Virus record (IMG/VR): IMGVR_UViG_3300034061_003397
Location: 1-64,000 of that record
Reading direction: 5' to 3' (one strand)
Origin: a virus
Length of the DNA: 64,000 nucleotides
Within the stretch, counting starts at the first letter, position 1; each line of letters opens with the position of its first letter. Both the position numbers and the translations under genes were made by a program. Positions 32,597 to 41,006 of this stretch are shown piece after piece. Below the pieces are notes generated by a model. The model worked only from the letters and a program-made list of their open reading frames with translations. It was not told the DNA's origin and made no database searches.

Positions 32597-32839
32597 TTAC
32601 TCACCTTTATGTGACCAAAGCGGACTCATTAATAAGGGTCCGCTTTTATCTTTTACATAATAAAGAATATTTGCACTCTTGGCATGTTTTTTTATATTCT
32701 TTATGATACCTTCTACCATGTTCCAACTACCGTGATATATTGGTTCATCAAATGCACTATCATAAATTGCATACTTGATACTTGATATTTCGAATATGTA
32801 GAATGTATCTTCTTTTGGATTGATCTTTTTGTACTTCAT
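32597..32839 (-). CDS. Hypothetical protein, 80 aa
   Basis: A small basic protein with a Tyr/Ile-rich core (EDTFYIFEISSIKYAIYDSA) and a Lys-rich helix (EGIIKNIKKHAKSANIL). It is convergent with the 121-aa gene and divergent from the DUF4338-like gene, with only 18 nt separating the two start codons (32840-32857). A terminator hairpin for the + strand gene lies within its 3' coding end. Function unknown. Confidence 0.5.
   Translation of the reverse strand: MKYKKINPKEDTFYIFEISSIKYAIYDSAFDEPIYHGSWNMVEGIIKNIKKHAKSANILYYVKDKSGPLLMSPLWSHKGE
32617..32647 (+). terminator. Terminator after the 121-aa gene
   Basis: AAAGCGGAC (32617-32625) pairs with GTCCGCTTT (32638-32646), a 9-bp GC-rich stem ending in TTTT. 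It overlaps the 3' end of the convergent - strand gene. Confidence 0.75.
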
Positions 32840-32857
32840 GATAGGATATATATAAAT

Positions 32858-34036
32858 ATGGACGCACTACAAGAATTTTTCGGGGTTGAGGCATTTGATT
32901 ATAATGTCAATAAACAGAAGTTGATTGAGAACCTAGACTTTTTGAAGTCTATGAGTGTAGAAGAACAAACCTTCTATAAGAAATGGATTGAAGTTCAAAG
33001 CCTCAATAACTATTCTTCTAGAGCAGCTCAGGCAAAAGCCAAGATTTGGACTCCAACTGATATTCACAATGAGTCATTGACTATCAAAGAGATCCAAGAA
33101 CTAAATCCTACCGTTGTACATGTAAACAATAAAGTTCTAGAGAACGATTGGTTGATGCTTAGAACCTTTGTTCATACAATGGAGTTTGCTCAAACGCCAG
33201 GTAGATTTGTTAAGTTTCTAATTACAGATGGTAATATGGATAACCCAAGATATTTGGGTGTCATTAGTATGTCTAGTGATGTTATTACTATTACAGACCG
33301 AGACAAATACATTGGTTGGACTCCAAATGATAAGTTAAAAAACAAACGATTGGCTCACAGTGCTATTGGTAGTTGTATCATGAGTACCCAGCCGTTTGGA
33401 TATAATTTCTTGGGTGGTAAGTTAATTGCAGCTCTAGTCACGGCAGAGACGGTCAGGAACGCATGGCAGGCTCTATATAACCAGCTTTTAGTTGGAATCA
33501 CTACAACCAGCCTCTATGGCAGTTATAGTATGTATAATAGTCTAAAGTGGTGGCACAAATGTGGTACTAGTGCTGGTAAAATGTCTATTAAACCAGATGA
33601 TTCAATTTACAAAGTATGGCATGATTGGATCAAGGATAATAAATCAGAGAAATATCAGAAGGCTATGACTCAACGTGAAGGTGTAAGTGGGCCTGTAACT
33701 GGAGCAAAAGCTAGAGTTATTGGTATGATTTTCTCAGAGTTGGGTATCAAACAAAGCACATATGTACATGGATTTGAACGGGGTACATATTATGCTTGTC
33801 CATATAAGAACACCAAAGACTTTCTATGCAGTAAGATTGATGAAAGTAAGTTAATATTCAATCCATTATATACAGAAAAGGCTATTTTGGAATGGTGGAA
33901 GGCCAAAGCTATAGCCAGATATCAGACTTTGAAAGCTGAAAATAGACTAAAGGACGATATTCTTTATTATAATCAAATGATTGGAATGGACTATCAAACT
34001 GCTAAAAATAACTATTTTAGTGAGGTGGGAAGGTAG
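32858..34036 (+). CDS. DUF4338 (DruA-like) candidate protein, 392 aa
   Basis: The region from about residue 115 resembles the DUF4338 family that includes DruA of Druantia anti-phage systems: FVKFLITDGN, YLGVISMSSDVITITDRDKYIGW, then NFLGGKLIAALVTAE and LVGITTTSLYGSYSMYN followed by LKWWHKCGTSAGK. DruA and relatives have a conserved YLG...RDxxIGW...L pattern; the exact biochemical activity is not established. No other Druantia gene is next to it. In a phage it could be a nucleic-acid processing enzyme or counter-defence factor. The ATG at 32858 is within a TATATATAAATATG stretch. Confidence 0.5.
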   Translation: MDALQEFFGVEAFDYNVNKQKLIENLDFLKSMSVEEQTFYKKWIEVQSLNNYSSRAAQAKAKIWTPTDIHNESLTIKEIQELNPTVVHVNNKVLENDWLMLRTFVHTMEFAQTPGRFVKFLITDGNMDNPRYLGVISMSSDVITITDRDKYIGWTPNDKLKNKRLAHSAIGSCIMSTQPFGYNFLGGKLIAALVTAETVRNAWQALYNQLLVGITTTSLYGSYSMYNSLKWWHKCGTSAGKMSIKPDDSIYKVWHDWIKDNKSEKYQKAMTQREGVSGPVTGAKARVIGMIFSELGIKQSTYVHGFERGTYYACPYKNTKDFLCSKIDESKLIFNPLYTEKAILEWWKAKAIARYQTLKAENRLKDDILYYNQMIGMDYQTAKNNYFSEVGR

Positions 34037-34039
34037 ACA

Positions 34040-34060
34040 TTTACTATTTATTATAGTAAA
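34040..34060 (+). other. Small hairpin with a TATTTAT loop before the 128-aa gene
   Basis: TTTACTAT and ATAGTAAA form a perfect 8-bp stem around TTATT, directly before the ATG at 34062. The CTATTTAT within it resembles the late-type motif seen before other genes. It may be a promoter, operator or RNA element. Confidence 0.35.
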
Positions 34061-34061
34061 T

Positions 34062-34448
34062 ATGGCGAGTAACAACGATAATTCAAATTATACATTCTCA
34101 GATAGATTCCAAAGATTTATTCAAAAGATTGCTAATTTTGCGCAAACCGCCAGAAGTACTGCTCAGATTGATAATAGTCCTACCGATATATTTACAGGTG
34201 AACAAGGTGAGTTATTAACAAAGTATAAGAACAAAATCTTTTATCGTAAAAATGATAGCAGTGACTTTGTTAGTTTAAGTGATGAATATGTTGACTTAAC
34301 AAATCAATATGAATATATTCTATCACAAGGTGTAAACAAATATGCTACTTGGCAAAAGACCAGTAAGAACGATGAAAAAAACTGGACCTTTACTGGTTAT
34401 TTCAGTCCAGTGTGTGGTATAGATTGTTGTATTACCGGATCTGTTTAA
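34062..34448 (+). CDS. Hypothetical protein, 128 aa
   Basis: The ATG at 34062 (MASNNDNSNYTFSDRF) is chosen; an upstream in-frame ATG lies in the preceding gene. The protein is Ser/Asn/Tyr-rich with an N-terminal amphipathic helix (RFQRFIQKIANFAQTARS) and a C-terminal cluster VCGIDCCITG with three cysteines. No known family. The late-type motif and hairpin at the start suggest late expression, possibly a virion component. Confidence 0.55.
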   Translation: MASNNDNSNYTFSDRFQRFIQKIANFAQTARSTAQIDNSPTDIFTGEQGELLTKYKNKIFYRKNDSSDFVSLSDEYVDLTNQYEYILSQGVNKYATWQKTSKNDEKNWTFTGYFSPVCGIDCCITGSV

Positions 34449-34450
34449 GA

Positions 34451-34478
34451 TTGACAATTTATAAAATCGTGTTATATT
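34451..34478 (+). promoter_or_regulatory. Promoter predicted to give a leaderless mRNA (TTGACA-N16-TATATT-N7-ATG)
   Basis: TTGACA at 34451-34456, a 16-nt spacer, TATATT at 34473-34478, then exactly 7 nt to the ATG at 34486. Transcription should begin at or next to the start codon. Confidence 0.65.
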
Positions 34479-34485
34479 GAATACA

Positions 34486-35394
34486 ATGAAAAAATCATTG
34501 TGTTGCATCTCCCTCAAACTTCAAGAACAAGGTGTTAAAGCTAACACCATGACCAAAACTAGATTTCTTGCGTTAGAACGCAAAGAAGCGTTATCAATTG
34601 TATCTAAACGTACACTTAATAATGTAATTGTTACACGTAAAACTATTGAGTTCTGCGGTAAAAATAATTGGAACTATCGTATTAGTAGCGATTTGTTTCC
34701 ACTAGCTACACTTCCAGAAGCTAATCTTTCACTCAATGTACTTCCAGATTATAATCTTATTCTACAAGAATTCAAGATTGCATCTGATATTATCAAAAAG
34801 TACAATGTTCGGTGCAGTACACATCCCGATCAATTTGTGGTACCTGCTAGTGGCAATCCAAGTGTATCGGCTAAATCTATTGTTGAACTAACCAACCATG
34901 CTACCATGATGGACTTGTTTGGTCTTCCACAATCATATGATGCTCCTATAAACATTCATATGAATTGTTACAAAGGTGACCTGCAAGAAATTGCAAATCG
35001 ATTCATCAACGTCTACAATAATTTACCAATCAATGTAAAATCTCGGTTGGTTTTGGAAAACGAAGACAAGCCTAATAGCTGGAATGTACAACAGCTTTAT
35101 GACTTTATTTACACCAAGACTGGCATTCCAATTACTTATGATAATTTGCACCATCGTTGTAACCCAGGCAAGTTGTCTGCCAAAGATGCGGTGATGCTTG
35201 CCAAATCAACATGGCCTAATCGATCATTGTTTCATTTTAGTGATAATGACTTGACCAACAAAAATCCACGTGCGCATGGTGATTATGTACGTGAGTTGCC
35301 AACTGAATATGTTGATCTAGATGTGGACTTTGAATTTGAGTTCAAGGCTAAGGATTATGCTTTGGAACGATTTGAAAAAGAATTTAAACTTTGA
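34486..35394 (+). CDS. uvsE: UV damage endonuclease (UvdE/UvsE family), 302 aa
   Basis: Family motifs are clear: NWNYRISSDLFPLATLPEA, CSTHPDQFVVPAS, HMNCYKGDLQEI, LVLENEDKPNSW and YDNLHHRCNPG, followed by HFSDND. These carry the His, Glu and Asp metal ligands of the TIM-barrel endonuclease IV-like fold. The enzyme nicks DNA 5' to UV photoproducts and abasic sites, starting an excision pathway distinct from T4 DenV. The ATG at 34486 is preferred over the in-frame TTG at 34477, which lies in the -10 box. With UvsX and the polymerases it gives this phage its own light-damage repair. Confidence 0.85.
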   Translation: MKKSLCCISLKLQEQGVKANTMTKTRFLALERKEALSIVSKRTLNNVIVTRKTIEFCGKNNWNYRISSDLFPLATLPEANLSLNVLPDYNLILQEFKIASDIIKKYNVRCSTHPDQFVVPASGNPSVSAKSIVELTNHATMMDLFGLPQSYDAPINIHMNCYKGDLQEIANRFINVYNNLPINVKSRLVLENEDKPNSWNVQQLYDFIYTKTGIPITYDNLHHRCNPGKLSAKDAVMLAKSTWPNRSLFHFSDNDLTNKNPRAHGDYVRELPTEYVDLDVDFEFEFKAKDYALERFEKEFKL

Positions 35395-35406
35395 TTGAAA
35401 AAGTTG

Positions 35407-35435
35407 TTGACGAAACAGAAACAATAGTGTAAAGT
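35407..35435 (+). promoter_or_regulatory. Sigma70-like promoter (TTGACG-N17-TAAAGT)
   Basis: TTGACG at 35407-35412 and TAAAGT at 35430-35435 lie in the 109-nt gap before a small basic protein gene. The leader is about 60 nt and extremely A-rich, ending with GAAAGAAAAAC before ATG. Confidence 0.6.
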
Positions 35436-35503
35436 AATTTCAAGTTGGTGATGAACTAACGAAACGAAAAAATAAACAAATAAAAAAGAAAGAAAAACAT
35501 AAT

Positions 35504-35758
35504 ATGTATACTCGTACAAACGCTCGTAATAAGACTAACTTCGTAGGCCACAACTCCACTGGTGTTGAACTATATCTCTCAACCCCAATGCCAAAGGCTA
35601 AGAAGGCTGCTCGTCTAACCATTCGCTCTGGTAAGACCCGTGTTGATCTAGATGGTCGTCAGATTAAGGCTCTACGTGAAGTCTTGAATGCTGGTTACAC
35701 CCCTACTTCTACCGCCTCTGCTAAGTCTGTTACTTCCGCTAAGACCGCTACCAAGTAA
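35504..35758 (+). CDS. Small basic protein, 84 aa
   Basis: The protein is strongly basic (PKAKKAARLTIRSGKTRVDL) with a helix DGRQIKALREVLNAGY and a Ser/Thr/Ala/Lys tail like that of histone-like or nucleoid proteins. Its codons are biased to C-ending forms (CTC, ACC, CGT), unlike most neighbours, and it has its own promoter. This points to a very abundant, possibly DNA-binding protein made early. I do not know its family. Its stop overlaps the next ATG (TAATG). Confidence 0.55.
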   Translation: MYTRTNARNKTNFVGHNSTGVELYLSTPMPKAKKAARLTIRSGKTRVDLDGRQIKALREVLNAGYTPTSTASAKSVTSAKTATK

Positions 35759-36018
35759 TGAACCAAACAACATCTAACGATGTTATTATGTGGTTGCTAC
35801 TAATGGTGGCAACCACATTTTCTATTGCATCGATTGTTATCACATACAAACTAGTACAAAGGTTTGATGACTTGCAAACCAATATGGTTGAGATATTGGA
35901 GATTCTTTCGGCTGAACGAATCAAGATGGTAAAAGATCTTGAGGAATTAAAACGTAGGGTTAGAATTCATAGTAATGAAATCAAAAAAGAAAACAGCGGA
36001 AGAAACAATAAAGGTTAA
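35758..36018 (+). CDS. Small membrane protein with coiled coil, 86 aa
   Basis: One transmembrane helix (IMWLLLMVATTFSIASIVIT, residues 10-29) is followed by a charged coiled coil (residues 35-75) with regular hydrophobic spacing. The N-terminus is short and polar. It is translated by a one-base overlap from the basic protein gene. It could be a membrane anchor, an accessory lysis factor or a replication tether; it lacks the features of known holins. The next gene overlaps it by 44 nt. Confidence 0.55.
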   Translation: MNQTTSNDVIMWLLLMVATTFSIASIVITYKLVQRFDDLQTNMVEILEILSAERIKMVKDLEELKRRVRIHSNEIKKENSGRNNKG

Positions 36019-36451
36019 AGGTTTGTTTGACCATGTAAAACATATTCGACAAACACAAGATCCTGATTATTATGACTCATTGAGTGAATCTGACAGAAAG
36101 ACATTTAGTAAGTACATGATTTTACGTGTACTTAGTATGGACAAAACAATTATTGAGGAAATCTCATATGTATCAAAATACTTTGAGGTATTGCCTGAAA
36201 AACAATTCTATAAACTCTTAATTAACGCTTTACCAAAGAGTTATGGATTTAGTCCATATATCAAGAGTAGCAAGAAGTTAGTTAATGAAACAATACTTAA
36301 TTGTCTTTGCTCATATTTTAATGTGGGAACTAAGGATGCTACAGATTATTACAACATACTTATTTCACACGAAGAAGGTTTAACCAAATTGATTGAGTTG
36401 ATCAAATCACATGGTTATTCTGAAAAAGAAACGGAAAAGTTATTTGAATAA
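35975..36451 (+). CDS. gp62: Clamp-loader small subunit, gp62-like, 158 aa
   Basis: The sequence GLFDHVKHIRQTQDPDYYDS with KTFSKYMILRVLSMD and a later YKLLINALPKSYGFSPYIK fits the small clamp-loader subunit of T4-like phages (T4 gp62, 187 aa). That protein joins four gp44 ATPases to load the gp45 clamp. gp44 and gp45 are not in this window, so the operon differs from T4. The match is by pattern, so moderate. The next gene begins at an AATAATATG junction. Confidence 0.55.
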   Translation: MKSKKKTAEETIKVKGLFDHVKHIRQTQDPDYYDSLSESDRKTFSKYMILRVLSMDKTIIEEISYVSKYFEVLPEKQFYKLLINALPKSYGFSPYIKSSKKLVNETILNCLCSYFNVGTKDATDYYNILISHEEGLTKLIELIKSHGYSEKETEKLFE

Positions 36452-36452
36452 T

Positions 36453-37100
36453 ATGAAATTAATTGGCATATCAGGAGTTGCTCGTAGTGGTAAAGATTTA
36501 TTTACAACCGTAGCACAAGAAGTATTAAAACAACATGGTCTCAAAACAGAGAGGTTTGCTTTGGCTTATGAACTCAAAAGCGATCTCAAAGATTTGATTC
36601 ATGCAAAAACTGGTATTGATGTATTTACAGAAAATACCGAAGAGAAAAACATTATCAGACCACTATTGGTTGCCTATGGCGATGTAATGCGTAAAATTAC
36701 TGAGGGTAAATATTGGACTCAAAAGGTTGAACAACGTCTTGGCAAATCAAATGTAGATGTGGTATTTATCACTGATATACGATACGATCACTATATTGAA
36801 GATGAATGTGCTTGGCTTCAAAACAAACAAGGTGGTAAGTTGATTCATGTAACCAAGTATGTAATGTCTCCTATGCCTCAAGGCAAGAGATTTAGCAAAA
36901 ATAAACAAACCAAGGTTTATCAAACTGCACCAAATGAACATGAGCTAATTAACGATCCAAAGGTTAGAAAGCGTGCTGATCTAAAGATTGAATGGGAAGA
37001 TGTGTCAAATCAAGGTGGGGATATTACAAAGAATGCAACTATTGTAAAAATCGTAACCGATGCTTTGATTGAAATCAAAGTGTTAAACAATTTATCTTAA
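36453..37100 (+). CDS. gp1: Deoxynucleoside monophosphate kinase (T4 gp1-like), 215 aa
   Basis: The P-loop GVARSGKD is at residues 6-13 (the Walker A variant of dNMP kinases). FALAYELKSDLKDL and LLVAYGDVMRKIT correspond to nucleotide-binding segments, and VFITDIRYDHYIEDE resembles the conserved DVR region. T4 gp1 is 241 aa. It phosphorylates dNMPs from host DNA breakdown for dNTP supply. The ATG at 36453 (TAATATG junction) is preferred to an upstream ATG inside the clamp-loader gene. The 3' end overlaps the convergent gene by 9 nt. Confidence 0.75.
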   Translation: MKLIGISGVARSGKDLFTTVAQEVLKQHGLKTERFALAYELKSDLKDLIHAKTGIDVFTENTEEKNIIRPLLVAYGDVMRKITEGKYWTQKVEQRLGKSNVDVVFITDIRYDHYIEDECAWLQNKQGGKLIHVTKYVMSPMPQGKRFSKNKQTKVYQTAPNEHELINDPKVRKRADLKIEWEDVSNQGGDITKNATIVKIVTDALIEIKVLNNLS

Positions 37101-37373
37101 CTTTATACGCTTGATTTCATGATGAGAGTTATGATTGAAGACAATATACTCATCGGTAGTCATGGTTCTAAATAGATTGATATAAGCGTCTGATTGTGTC
37201 TTGATGAATGTAATGTACAACACATTACATTCTTCTGATTTATTAGCCTTTTGTTGTTTCTTACAACTACAGATGTTATTTAACAAAGTAATACAATTAG
37301 ATAATTGACCTTCTATTGGAAGATTTTTACCTTTGATAGAATTGAAAAATTGCTGATAGCTACTAATCGTCAT
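37092..37373 (-). CDS. Hypothetical protein, 93 aa
   Basis: No family recognised. A central CSCKKQQKANKSEEC motif contains three cysteines with lysines and could bind metal or nucleic acid. It is the last gene of the long - strand block and is coupled to the upstream membrane protein by an ATGA overlap. Its 3' end overlaps the convergent kinase gene by 9 nt with no room for a separate terminator. Confidence 0.5.
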   Translation of the reverse strand: MTISSYQQFFNSIKGKNLPIEGQLSNCITLLNNICSCKKQQKANKSEECNVLYITFIKTQSDAYINLFRTMTTDEYIVFNHNSHHEIKRIKLR

Positions 37374-37747
37374 AACAACTTCTTAATAATTAAATAAATA
37401 GTTAAACTAGATATATAATTAATAGGAAATATCAACAAACCATATATTTGACTATAACCAACACTATATACTAACAGATTAGATGTTATTAGTGTTGACC
37501 AAAAGCATAAACAAATTGGACAAGATACTAATTTAGTAAAGTAACCCGGATATATACTATGTAGAAAATCTGGATAATTAGACATCACATCAACTTCCAT
37601 TTTGTATTTATAAAACTCGTTTATCTTCAACAAGTTTCGTGTATTGGTTAGATTTGCAATGGTTTGGACAATATCACTTTCAAACCACACCACCATTATA
37701 AATGATATCCAGAAGATTAAGGGAATATTAAAATCTGTTAAGTTCAT
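37370..37747 (-). CDS. Membrane protein with CPICLCFW motif, 125 aa
   Basis: Two or three hydrophobic segments are visible (residues 8-24, 85-100 and 105-122), with a central SCPICLCFWSTL motif of the kind found in small DUF1360-like membrane proteins. The cysteines may form a metal site at the membrane surface. It lies between a glycosyltransferase and a small unknown gene, all with 4-nt overlaps. It could anchor a glycan enzyme complex. Function unknown. Confidence 0.55.
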   Translation of the reverse strand: MNLTDFNIPLIFWISFIMVVWFESDIVQTIANLTNTRNLLKINEFYKYKMEVDVMSNYPDFLHSIYPGYFTKLVSCPICLCFWSTLITSNLLVYSVGYSQIYGLLIFPINYISSLTIYLIIKKLL

Positions 37748-38961
37748 AGTGTTTGTTTAATTAATAGTTTCTTTTTATACCAATCATTGTTTGTATCGAT
37801 CAGATTATTTTTATAATCAATCAATTTATTAACTTTGATCTTGAAAATATCATATTCCATGATACCAATCTGACCACTATCTTCCAACATTAATTGGATC
37901 ATATTGAAAAACTCAAAAGATTTATTGGTCAACTTTGTAGCATCAAACTCAACTAATACATCGTTTGTACGTTGATCCTCTAGACTTTTTAGTTTCTTTG
38001 AAATGTCAATGCGTGTATTTTTTTGTTCTACGTTCATATAACGTTCATATGGTGCATCAGAATAGATGGTATCACACCAAGGTTCTAATAGAAGCAGTTT
38101 ATATTCATCAATATTCATGACTACAAAACCAACGTCATATCTATTTGGAACGATTGGTTTCATTGTATCATTGTGCTTTACAAAGTGACCCCATTTACGA
38201 ATAAAGTTTCTGGCACTCTTGACGTTTTGATTTTGCCACTCTTCACTATCCTTTCCGATTGAAGTAATGGTTGGATTGAATCTACTACCTCTACAAGTTA
38301 AGTGATAGACACAAGCTTCCCATAGTTGGATAAACTTGTATCCACTCAATAAAAATCTATTGAATATATCGCTGTCTTCTTTGGAGGTTGGTGCAAACAA
38401 CAAATCATGTCCACCTATCTTATTAAAGTCTTCCTTATAAATTGCCCATGGAGCAAACACACCTTCTGTAACCTTTTCTTTGCGAGATAATTTTGTGTCA
38501 ACCATCCACTTGTCAAACGCTTGTTTTTTAAAGTTCTCTGGTTCCATACCAAAGTCTTGAACGATCTTTTCTGGTCCACCGGGATGAAGTGGTGGTTCTA
38601 TACGAGTCAAACATACAACGGTCTGTGGTTTGAGATGTTTTTCAATTAATAGATCTGCGTTCTTTGAAATATACATGTCGGCGTGATAAATCATAACAAC
38701 ATCGTTGGTAGCCACATCTTGGACTAATGTGTTATATAGTTCGGTCATACCCTTTCTAGCTGGTCCATCATTACGGATGGCTCTGAAACATGGATCTGAT
38801 TTAATCATTTCTTGACACCAATCCCATGTTCCGTCACTACTAGCGTCATCTGCAACGCATACTTCGTGTTCTTTGTGACTTAAATTTGAACGTAGTGATT
38901 CGTAACACCACTTCAAGTATTTTAGATTGTTTCTTGCGGGTATAACCAGACTAATATTCAT
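37744..38961 (-). CDS. Family 2 glycosyltransferase, 405 aa
   Basis: The GT2 start LVIPARNNLKYLKWCYESL is followed by VCVADDASSDGTWDW and the DXD-like IYHADMYIS. This is a GT-A inverting transferase. The C-terminal 150 residues are helical and charged and may bind an acceptor or partner. It is downstream of an HNH endonuclease gene with an ATGA overlap. Likely role: adding a sugar to a phage or host glycan. Confidence 0.8.
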   Translation of the reverse strand: MNISLVIPARNNLKYLKWCYESLRSNLSHKEHEVCVADDASSDGTWDWCQEMIKSDPCFRAIRNDGPARKGMTELYNTLVQDVATNDVVMIYHADMYISKNADLLIEKHLKPQTVVCLTRIEPPLHPGGPEKIVQDFGMEPENFKKQAFDKWMVDTKLSRKEKVTEGVFAPWAIYKEDFNKIGGHDLLFAPTSKEDSDIFNRFLLSGYKFIQLWEACVYHLTCRGSRFNPTITSIGKDSEEWQNQNVKSARNFIRKWGHFVKHNDTMKPIVPNRYDVGFVVMNIDEYKLLLLEPWCDTIYSDAPYERYMNVEQKNTRIDISKKLKSLEDQRTNDVLVEFDATKLTNKSFEFFNMIQLMLEDSGQIGIMEYDIFKIKVNKLIDYKNNLIDTNNDWYKKKLLIKQTL

Positions 38962-39554
38962 AATTTAATGTTTTTACTTTTTTTGTGATTTTCTACGGCT
39001 GATATAAAACGTAAATTGTTGATATTTCCTATTTCTTCGGGAGGTATATTATTTTTATAACCATATATTATTGGTTTTATATGATCGATGTGAAAAGCAT
39101 TTTTATCTATATCAACTCGTGTTCTTTTACAACGATTATAACCATCTAACAAATGTAAAGGCTGTGATTCGGTTATTTTCCAAACTTTTTTATAATAATT
39201 GATTTTATTTATATCTTCGTTGATATATGCGTGTTTAGTTCTACATAACATACTACAATACTTTCCAGTATATTTTCGTTTACCAACCGCCTTATAGGAG
39301 TTTCCGCAATATATGCATTTTTTTATAGTTGCGTTTTTAAAATTCCAAGGTTGTCTGCCTTTTAGAGAATCGGAAATTTTTTGTTTGTGTGTGTTAGGCA
39401 TTCCATTACGAAATTGAAAAATAGTACCACAATTCTTAGAACAATATTTCTTTTTTGTTTGGTATGTGTTCCAACTCATGGTTTTTGATTTTTCCATGAT
39501 CAAACCACAATTTTTACACTTTTTTAATTTTGTAGAAGATTCAATTGGCCGCAT
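38958..39554 (-). CDS. HNH homing endonuclease, 198 aa
   Basis: The C-terminus has the HNH core FHIDHIKPIIYG...NINNLRFISAVENHKKS. Two zinc-ribbon-like pairs (CKNC...CSKNC and CIYC...CSMLC) and a NUMOD3-like MPNTHKQKISDSLKGRQPW precede it, a typical DNA-recognition layout for free-standing phage homing nucleases. It is probably a selfish gene that copies itself into related phages by double-strand break repair. It is set in the glycan operon with an ATGA overlap to the next gene and a 37-nt gap before it, and it is markedly AT-rich. Confidence 0.85.
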   Translation of the reverse strand: MRPIESSTKLKKCKNCGLIMEKSKTMSWNTYQTKKKYCSKNCGTIFQFRNGMPNTHKQKISDSLKGRQPWNFKNATIKKCIYCGNSYKAVGKRKYTGKYCSMLCRTKHAYINEDINKINYYKKVWKITESQPLHLLDGYNRCKRTRVDIDKNAFHIDHIKPIIYGYKNNIPPEEIGNINNLRFISAVENHKKSKNIKL

Positions 39555-39591
39555 ATTAATATATATCTACTTGGTAAAATAAAACTAATTT

Positions 39592-40179
39592 TCATCTTTT
39601 AATACATATCAGATAACCACCCGATTTCTCCACGGTGAATAGTTTATTTAATTTCTCAATCCACCAACTTTCTGGTTTAACTGTCATATGAAGTATTACC
39701 CCATTTGTATCTTCACCTGATTGTCTATATGTAATAGAAAACACACATCTATTTTTAACAACTCGGTTCATTTCTGCAAAAATTACATCTATATCGTTTT
39801 CTAAGCAGTGTTCTAAACAATCAAATGATGTTATTATATCAATAGAGTTATTTTCAAAAGGAATATGATGTGATTCACCATCTATAAATTGGATGTTTGG
39901 ATTATTGATAACATTGCCGGTTTTTACTGAAGCAATGTCCATACCATATACTTTTTCAATACCTGACTTTTGTACATCATTACAGAAGTATCCAAATCCA
40001 CATCCTATGTCTAAAACTGATGTGGGTTTTAAGCTCAAAATGTGTGGGATTATGTTTTTTCCAAAATGTCCTCGGCCATATCCTCTAGAATCATTTCTTT
40101 TTCTATAGTGTTGATCTTTATCTACATAAATAGATTCATACTTATCTCGTTCTAGTTTTCTTAGTTCTTCTATATTCAT
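39592..40179 (-). CDS. SAM-dependent methyltransferase (class I), 195 aa
   Basis: Motif I is SVLDIGCGFGYFCNDV, motif II VYGMDIASV, and a later DIITSFDCLEHC is the acidic motif with an acceptor-like pair. This is a small-molecule or sugar methyltransferase. The ATG at 40179 forms an ATGA overlap with the preceding stop and is better than an upstream ATG. In a glycan operon it probably methylates a sugar hydroxyl. The target is unknown. Confidence 0.8.
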   Translation of the reverse strand: MNIEELRKLERDKYESIYVDKDQHYRKRNDSRGYGRGHFGKNIIPHILSLKPTSVLDIGCGFGYFCNDVQKSGIEKVYGMDIASVKTGNVINNPNIQFIDGESHHIPFENNSIDIITSFDCLEHCLENDIDVIFAEMNRVVKNRCVFSITYRQSGEDTNGVILHMTVKPESWWIEKLNKLFTVEKSGGYLICIKR

Positions 40180-41006
40180 ATTAAACCGCTTTCTTTGAAT
40201 CTTGTTGACCAACCTAAAAATGTACTTCTACTATTTCCATACATGTTTGTTTTAGACAATATCAACATCTCTATAAATGCTTCTATAATTGAAAATTCAT
40301 TTCTAGACGCATTATAGTTCCAACGTCTATTATCACTATCTATTACCTGACCATTCCAACCAGCTGCTGGATTTTGTTTTTCTGTGTAATGTGATTTATT
40401 GTAAAATACTAAATTTTTATTGGGTTTTAAAAAGTCTTCAACTGCTTTTTCATCTGTACATATAAAAATACGTTTTGTTGGATTATTTTTAATGAAGTTA
40501 TATGCGTAATGAATATTTTCGTCTCTTGATGGAAAATCAGAAGCACGGATGTGAAGACCCAAAGTATTGTTGTCAATATTATTATCAGATACAAATTTAT
40601 TAACTTTATCTTTGATTGTAGAATTAATTTTTAAACGACTATAACAAGATTTTAGATCTTCCGGGGTAACACTAAGTCTATCATTTAATAATAAGAATGT
40701 TGAATCTTTGCCGGTAGGTTGATTTAAAAATACCTGTCTGTTGTATTTTAAATCTTTTCGGTGTGCGTATAATGGTATAGATGGTTCTAATTTTTTATCT
40801 AACTCGGTGATTGTGTTTTCAATATATGTAAAATTAAAATCAAACAATAATCTTAAGTCAAAATCTGTAGATCGATTTCTTACATTATTTACAACTAAAT
40901 CTTTATGATAAAAATTTGAAAAATATATTCCTTGAAATAATCCATTAAATTTATTTCCCAATCCACCATCCATTATCACTATTACAGCATTATTATAATT
41001 TAACAT
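40176..41006 (-). CDS. Fucosyltransferase-like protein (GT11/GT23 type), 276 aa
   Basis: The N-terminus GGLGNKFNGLFQGIYFS and the HIRASDF motif (HxRxxD) are features of GDP-fucose alpha-fucosyltransferases and their relatives. A serine/asparagine-rich C-terminal region (NMYGNSRSTFLGWS) carries the SxxS acceptor/donor loop. It is the middle member of a set: similar genes are at 41000-41785 and 51141-51971. Expected activity is transfer of deoxyhexose to a glycan. Confidence 0.65.
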   Translation of the reverse strand: MLNYNNAVIVIMDGGLGNKFNGLFQGIYFSNFYHKDLVVNNVRNRSTDFDLRLLFDFNFTYIENTITELDKKLEPSIPLYAHRKDLKYNRQVFLNQPTGKDSTFLLLNDRLSVTPEDLKSCYSRLKINSTIKDKVNKFVSDNNIDNNTLGLHIRASDFPSRDENIHYAYNFIKNNPTKRIFICTDEKAVEDFLKPNKNLVFYNKSHYTEKQNPAAGWNGQVIDSDNRRWNYNASRNEFSIIEAFIEMLILSKTNMYGNSRSTFLGWSTRFKESGLI

